The notes beneath the pieces are model-generated. The model worked only from the letters and a program-made list of their open reading frames with translations. It was not told the origin of the DNA and ran no database searches. Shown one piece after another: positions 60,984-64,000 of a DNA stretch of 64,000 bases. Made by a program: the position numbers and the translations under genes. This DNA comes from Maritimibacter sp. (GTDB lineage Bacteria > Pseudomonadota > Alphaproteobacteria > Rhodobacterales > Rhodobacteraceae), in contig NZNT01000019.1 of the NCBI GenBank assembly GCA_002695005.1, positions 62,001 through 126,000 of the forward strand. The letters run 5' to 3'. Within the stretch, counting starts at the first letter, position 1, and each line of letters opens with the position of its first letter.

Positions 60984-61436
60984 ATGATCAGCCGAAGCGA
61001 GATTGCCGAAACCGTCGCCGGCGGCGTTGTGCTGGCCGTCGCGGTCGGATTCCTTCTCTATGCGGGTGGTGTGATCGGCTGGTTCGGCGGGAACAATGCG
61101 ACCGAGGACTACCGGGTGAGTCTCGTGTCCGCGCGCGGCGTTCAGGTCGGATCGGACGTCCGCGTCGCGGGCGTCAAAGTGGGCCGGGTGAGCTGGCTTG
61201 CATTGAACCCAGAGACATTCTCGGCGGAGACCGAGCTGACCGTCGACCCTGCCTTCACCTTTCCGGAGGACAGCCTTGCGGTAGTAGCATCCGAGGGCCT
61301 TCTGGGCGGCAGTTTCGTGGAAATCATTCCGGGGCAGTCAGCGTTCCCGCTCGAGGCCGGGGGGCGGTTTCGCACCGCCGCACCTGAACAGGGCCTCATG
61401 GACTTCATCATCGAACAGTTGAACGGGAGGCGGTAA
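60984..61436 (+). CDS. mlaD: Outer-membrane lipid asymmetry protein MlaD
   Basis: The 150-residue protein has one N-terminal helix (VAGGVVLAVAVGFLLYAGGV) and one MCE domain: YRVSLVSARGVQVGSDVRVA, GVKVGRVSWLALNPETF and SEGLLGGSFVEIIPG. MlaD hexamers are the substrate-binding part of the Mla phospholipid transporter in the inner membrane. The usual mlaE, mlaF and mlaC partners are not in the window. Its TAA overlaps the next ATG by one base (TAATG). Confidence 0.92.
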   Translation: MISRSEIAETVAGGVVLAVAVGFLLYAGGVIGWFGGNNATEDYRVSLVSARGVQVGSDVRVAGVKVGRVSWLALNPETFSAETELTVDPAFTFPEDSLAVVASEGLLGGSFVEIIPGQSAFPLEAGGRFRTAAPEQGLMDFIIEQLNGRR

Positions 61437-61975
61437 TGCGCCCGACCATCGTTATTCTCGCCGCAGCACTCGCCGCCGCGGCCCCTGCGCGTGCCCAGGA
61501 CGACGGGCAGTTCGAACCGCTCGACGTCATCGAGGGCGAAGAGCCGCTCGACACGCCCGAGGACCAGGTGTTCGAGGAGGACGTGCCGTTCGACGAATTC
61601 GGCAACCCTATCGACCCGAACGCGCCCCTGCGCGAGGGCGAGGGAGAAACCGTGACGACCGTGCAGGAAGGCCCGGAGGTGACGTCGGGTACCGGAGCGG
61701 TGCTGCGGGGGCTGGACAAGCTCGCAGGGTCCTCAATCGACCTGGACCTGTCAGAGGGCGAGACCGGAGAGCTGGGATGGCTTCAGGTCACGTTGGCCGA
61801 ATGCCGCTACCCGACCGACAACCCGCAGGGCGATGCCTTCGCGCACCTCGTGATCCGGGATGGAAACGAAGAGCAGGCGTTGTTCGACGGCTGGATGGTG
61901 GCGTCTTCGCCGGCGCTCTCGGCGCTCGATCATTCGCGGTTCGACGTCTGGGTAATGCGCTGCACAACCGAGTGA
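61436..61975 (+). CDS. DUF2155 secreted protein
   Basis: The 179-residue protein has a signal peptide (MRPTIVILAAALAAAAPARA, cut before QDDGQ). An acidic stretch is followed by a C-terminal DUF2155 domain (GAVLRGLDKLAGSSIDLDLS, then LAECRYPTDNPQGDAFAHLV, and SALDHSRFDVWVMRC). The function is unknown. The gene is coupled to mlaD by one-base overlap, and its last 46 bp lie within the convergent aat gene. Confidence 0.88.
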   Translation: MRPTIVILAAALAAAAPARAQDDGQFEPLDVIEGEEPLDTPEDQVFEEDVPFDEFGNPIDPNAPLREGEGETVTTVQEGPEVTSGTGAVLRGLDKLAGSSIDLDLSEGETGELGWLQVTLAECRYPTDNPQGDAFAHLVIRDGNEEQALFDGWMVASSPALSALDHSRFDVWVMRCTTE

Positions 61976-62589
61976 GGATCGGGCAGGGGGCGTGAGGTGA
62001 TGTCCGCCTCGCCGTCCGCAAGTGCTTCGCGGAGCAACAAATGGTACTGGGCGCGCGGAATCTCTACGCCGCCGAGCGTTGCGAGGTGGCTCGTGATGAA
62101 CTGCGTGTCGAAAAGCGTAAAGCCGGTTTGGGCGAGATGCACCACAAGTGTCGCCAGCGCGACTTTTGACGCGTCCCGGCGGCGCGAGAACATGCTTTCA
62201 CCAAAAAAAGCGCGGCCGAGCGTGACGCCATAGACGCCACCGACGAGCGCTTCGCCCTCCCACACCTCGAGCGAATGGGCACGACCGCGCCGGTGCAGCT
62301 TTCGATACCCGTCAAAGATCTGATCGTTGATCCATGTGGTGGAGCGGTCCGCGCAGCCCTCGACCACGCCCTCGAAATCTTCGTTCAGTCCGGCGCGGAA
62401 ACCGCCCCGTCGGATCGTGCGGGCGAGCGAGCGGGATAGGTGAAAGCCGTCGAGCGGGAGGATGCCACGGAACTTGGGGTCGACCCAGAAAACGCCCGTG
62501 TCAGTCGCGTCCTCGGCCATTGGAAAAATGCCCGAGGCATATGCGTGGAGCAGGATTTCCGGGGTCAGCCTGTCGCGCGGGCCGGACAT
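61930..62589 (-). CDS. aat: Leucyl/phenylalanyl-tRNA-protein transferase
   Basis: The 219-residue enzyme has TPEILLHAYASGIFPMAED at its start, then WVDPKFRGILPLDGFHLSRS, WINDQIFDGYRKLHRRGRAH, and GVTLGRAFFGESMFSRRRDA near the active site. Aat adds Leu or Phe to basic N-termini so that ClpS and ClpAP degrade the protein (N-degron pathway). The ATG at 62587-62589 lies 4 bp from the accC stop. Its C-terminal end runs 46 bp into the DUF2155 gene on the other strand. Confidence 0.96.
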   Translation of the reverse strand: MSGPRDRLTPEILLHAYASGIFPMAEDATDTGVFWVDPKFRGILPLDGFHLSRSLARTIRRGGFRAGLNEDFEGVVEGCADRSTTWINDQIFDGYRKLHRRGRAHSLEVWEGEALVGGVYGVTLGRAFFGESMFSRRRDASKVALATLVVHLAQTGFTLFDTQFITSHLATLGGVEIPRAQYHLLLREALADGEADITSRPLPDPHSVVQRITQTSNRE

Positions 62590-62593
62590 GCCA

Positions 62594-63940
62594 TCAGCCC
62601 AAGTTCTTCGCCAGCCAGTGCTCCAGCCAGTGGATATCGTAATTTCCGGTCAGGATGTCTTCTTCCCCCAGCAGGGCGTGGAAGAGCGGAATGGTCGTAT
62701 CGACGCCGTCCACCACGAGCTCGCCAAGCGCACGGGCAAGGCGGGCGAGCGCCTCGGGCCGGTCGCGACCGTGAACGATGAGCTTGCCGATCAGGCTGTC
62801 GTAGTAGGGCGGGATCGAATAGCCATCGTAAAGTGCCGAATCCATCCGCACGCCGAGGCCGCCGGGCGCATGATACTGGGTGATCCGGCCGGGACTGGGC
62901 GAGAAGTTCGGAAGTTTCTCGGCGTTGATCCGGATCTCGATCGCATGACCGTTGATCTGCAGGTCGTCCTGCGTGAACGACAGTCCCAGACCTTCGGCCA
63001 CGCGGATCTGTTCGCGCACGAGGTCGACTCCGAAGATACCCTCGGTCACAGGGTGTTCGACCTGGAGCCGCGTATTCATTTCGATAAAGAAGAACTCTCC
63101 GTTCTCGTAGAGAAACTCGATCGTGCCGGCGCCGGAATAGCCCATCTCCGCGATGGCCTTGGCGCAGATGCCGCCGATGCGGTTACGCTCCTCCTCGCTG
63201 ATGGCGGGGCCGGGCGCTTCCTCGAAAACTTTTTGGTGGCGCCGCTGGAGCGAGCAGTCGCGCTCACCCAAATGGACGCCGCCGCCTTTGCCGTCGCCGA
63301 AGACCTGCACCTCGATATGGCGCGGCTTCTGGAGGTATTTCTCGATATAGACTTCGTCGTTGCCGAAGGCGGCCTTGGATTCCGTGCGCGCCGTGCGGAA
63401 AGCGGTTTCGAGCTTCGCCTCGCTCTCGGCCACCTTCATACCGCGCCCTCCGCCACCCGCGGTCGCCTTGACGATGACCGGGTAGCCCATTTCGCCCGCG
63501 ACCTTCTTGGCCGTTTCGATGTCGGGAACGCCGCCCTTGGAGCCCGGGACGACCGGGATCCCCAGCTTCTCGGCGGTTTCCTTTGCGGTGATCTTATCGC
63601 CCATCATCCGGATATGCGCAGCCGACGGGCCGATGAAGGTCAGGTCATGGTCCTCGACGATCTGTACGAAATTGGCGTTCTCGGAGAGGAAGCCGTAGCC
63701 GGGGTGGATCGCCTGCGCCCCTGTCACTTCGCAGGCCGCGATGATGCCCGGGATCGAGAGGTAGGATTGCGGACTCGGCGGCGGACCGATGCAGACACTT
63801 TCGTCGGCCATGCGGACGTGCATCGCGTCGGCGTCGGCAGTCGAATGGACGGCGACCGAGGCAATCCCCATCTCGCGGGCGGCGCGGATGACGCGAAGGG
63901 CGATCTCGCCCCTGTTGGCGATCAGGATCTTGTCGAACAT
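62594..63940 (-). CDS. accC: Acetyl-CoA carboxylase biotin carboxylase subunit
   Basis: The 448-residue ATP-grasp enzyme has MFDKILIANRGEIALRVIRA, GYGFLSENANFVQIVEDHDL, the ATP lid VKATAGGGGRGMKVAESE, and the catalytic ESFFIEMNTRLQVEHPVTE block around EFFFIEMNTRLQVEH. It carboxylates biotin on AccB for fatty acid synthesis. The start is 13 bp from the end of accB, the standard accB-accC pair. Confidence 0.98.
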   Translation of the reverse strand: MFDKILIANRGEIALRVIRAAREMGIASVAVHSTADADAMHVRMADESVCIGPPPSPQSYLSIPGIIAACEVTGAQAIHPGYGFLSENANFVQIVEDHDLTFIGPSAAHIRMMGDKITAKETAEKLGIPVVPGSKGGVPDIETAKKVAGEMGYPVIVKATAGGGGRGMKVAESEAKLETAFRTARTESKAAFGNDEVYIEKYLQKPRHIEVQVFGDGKGGGVHLGERDCSLQRRHQKVFEEAPGPAISEEERNRIGGICAKAIAEMGYSGAGTIEFLYENGEFFFIEMNTRLQVEHPVTEGIFGVDLVREQIRVAEGLGLSFTQDDLQINGHAIEIRINAEKLPNFSPSPGRITQYHAPGGLGVRMDSALYDGYSIPPYYDSLIGKLIVHGRDRPEALARLARALGELVVDGVDTTIPLFHALLGEEDILTGNYDIHWLEHWLAKNLG

Positions 63941-63953
63941 GCCGGGTGCTGCC

Positions 63954-64000
63954 TTACTCGATGATCATGAGCGGCGCGCCGAATTCGACCGGCGAGCCAT
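63954..64000 (-). CDS. accB: Acetyl-CoA carboxylase biotin carboxyl carrier protein, C-terminal end (partial)
   Basis: The minus-strand frame entering from the right edge encodes GSPVEFGAPLMIIE and stops with TAA at 63954-63956. It matches the C-terminal strand of biotinyl domains (VEYGQPLFxIE-type). The biotinylation site lies outside the window. It directly precedes accC. Confidence 0.85.
   Translation of the reverse strand, partial: GSPVEFGAPLMIIE

Overview
The window is GC-rich chromosomal DNA of an alphaproteobacterium, almost certainly a marine member of the Rhodobacterales (Roseobacter group). The signs are a TolC-type secretin next to a DUF2497-like acidic protein, a DUF6280-type small protein, an NDUFA12-like Complex I accessory protein, the clpP-clpX and accB-accC pairs, a divergent metF/metR pair, and a DddL-type DMSP lyase. 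Genes are densely packed in short runs on both strands. There is one tRNA gene, tRNA-Leu(UAA). I saw no rRNA, CRISPR array, prophage or insertion sequence.

Layout. 1-25.5 kb is mostly housekeeping: end of tolC, a PopZ/DUF2497-like protein, cobQ, efp, a fructosamine kinase and YgfZ pair, a glycosyltransferase, two aminotransferases, an outer-membrane barrel gene broken by one in-frame amber codon, an acyltransferase-SGNH protein, MaoC, HAD, rhodanese, Mn-dependent pyrophosphatase, a DUF2161 nuclease-like protein, an aldehyde dehydrogenase, metF/metR, DUF389, an inositol monophosphatase, a rhomboid protease, a TPR protein, dddL, tRNA-Leu and a spermidine-synthase-like membrane protein.

25.7-42.5 kb is the most interesting part, a divergent 15-gene locus. 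Leftward run: a fusion of a winged-helix DNA-binding domain with a cytoplasmic type-1 solute-binding domain, then an SDR dehydrogenase, an M24/creatinase-fold protein with an altered metal site, E1-alpha and E1-beta of a TPP-dependent 2-oxoacid/acetoin-type dehydrogenase, a double-lipoyl E2-like protein with a degenerate catalytic domain, an aldehyde dehydrogenase, and a catalytic E2 with no lipoyl domain. Rightward run: an RbsB-type binding protein, a second, paralogous SDR, two CUT2-type permeases, a double-domain ATPase, a hydroxyisobutyrate-dehydrogenase-family oxidoreductase and a ThuA-like protein. The 212-bp divergent region holds two matching palindromes whose centres are 21 bp apart. 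I infer a self-contained import and catabolism system for an unidentified polyol or hydroxyketone-forming substrate, controlled by the unusual fusion regulator.

42.6-51.5 kb carries two coupled secreted proteins of unknown function, a DUF5995-like protein, a MacB/LolD-style ABC exporter with adaptor, argE and another secreted protein of unknown function. 51.8-57 kb is a polyamine-type ABC importer (ATPase, binding protein, two enlarged permeases). 57-64 kb is housekeeping: clpP, clpX, GNAT, RidA-like, NDUFA12-like, mlaD, DUF2155, aat, accC and the end of accB.

All calls rest on reading the sequence and recalling protein families. No database search was run.
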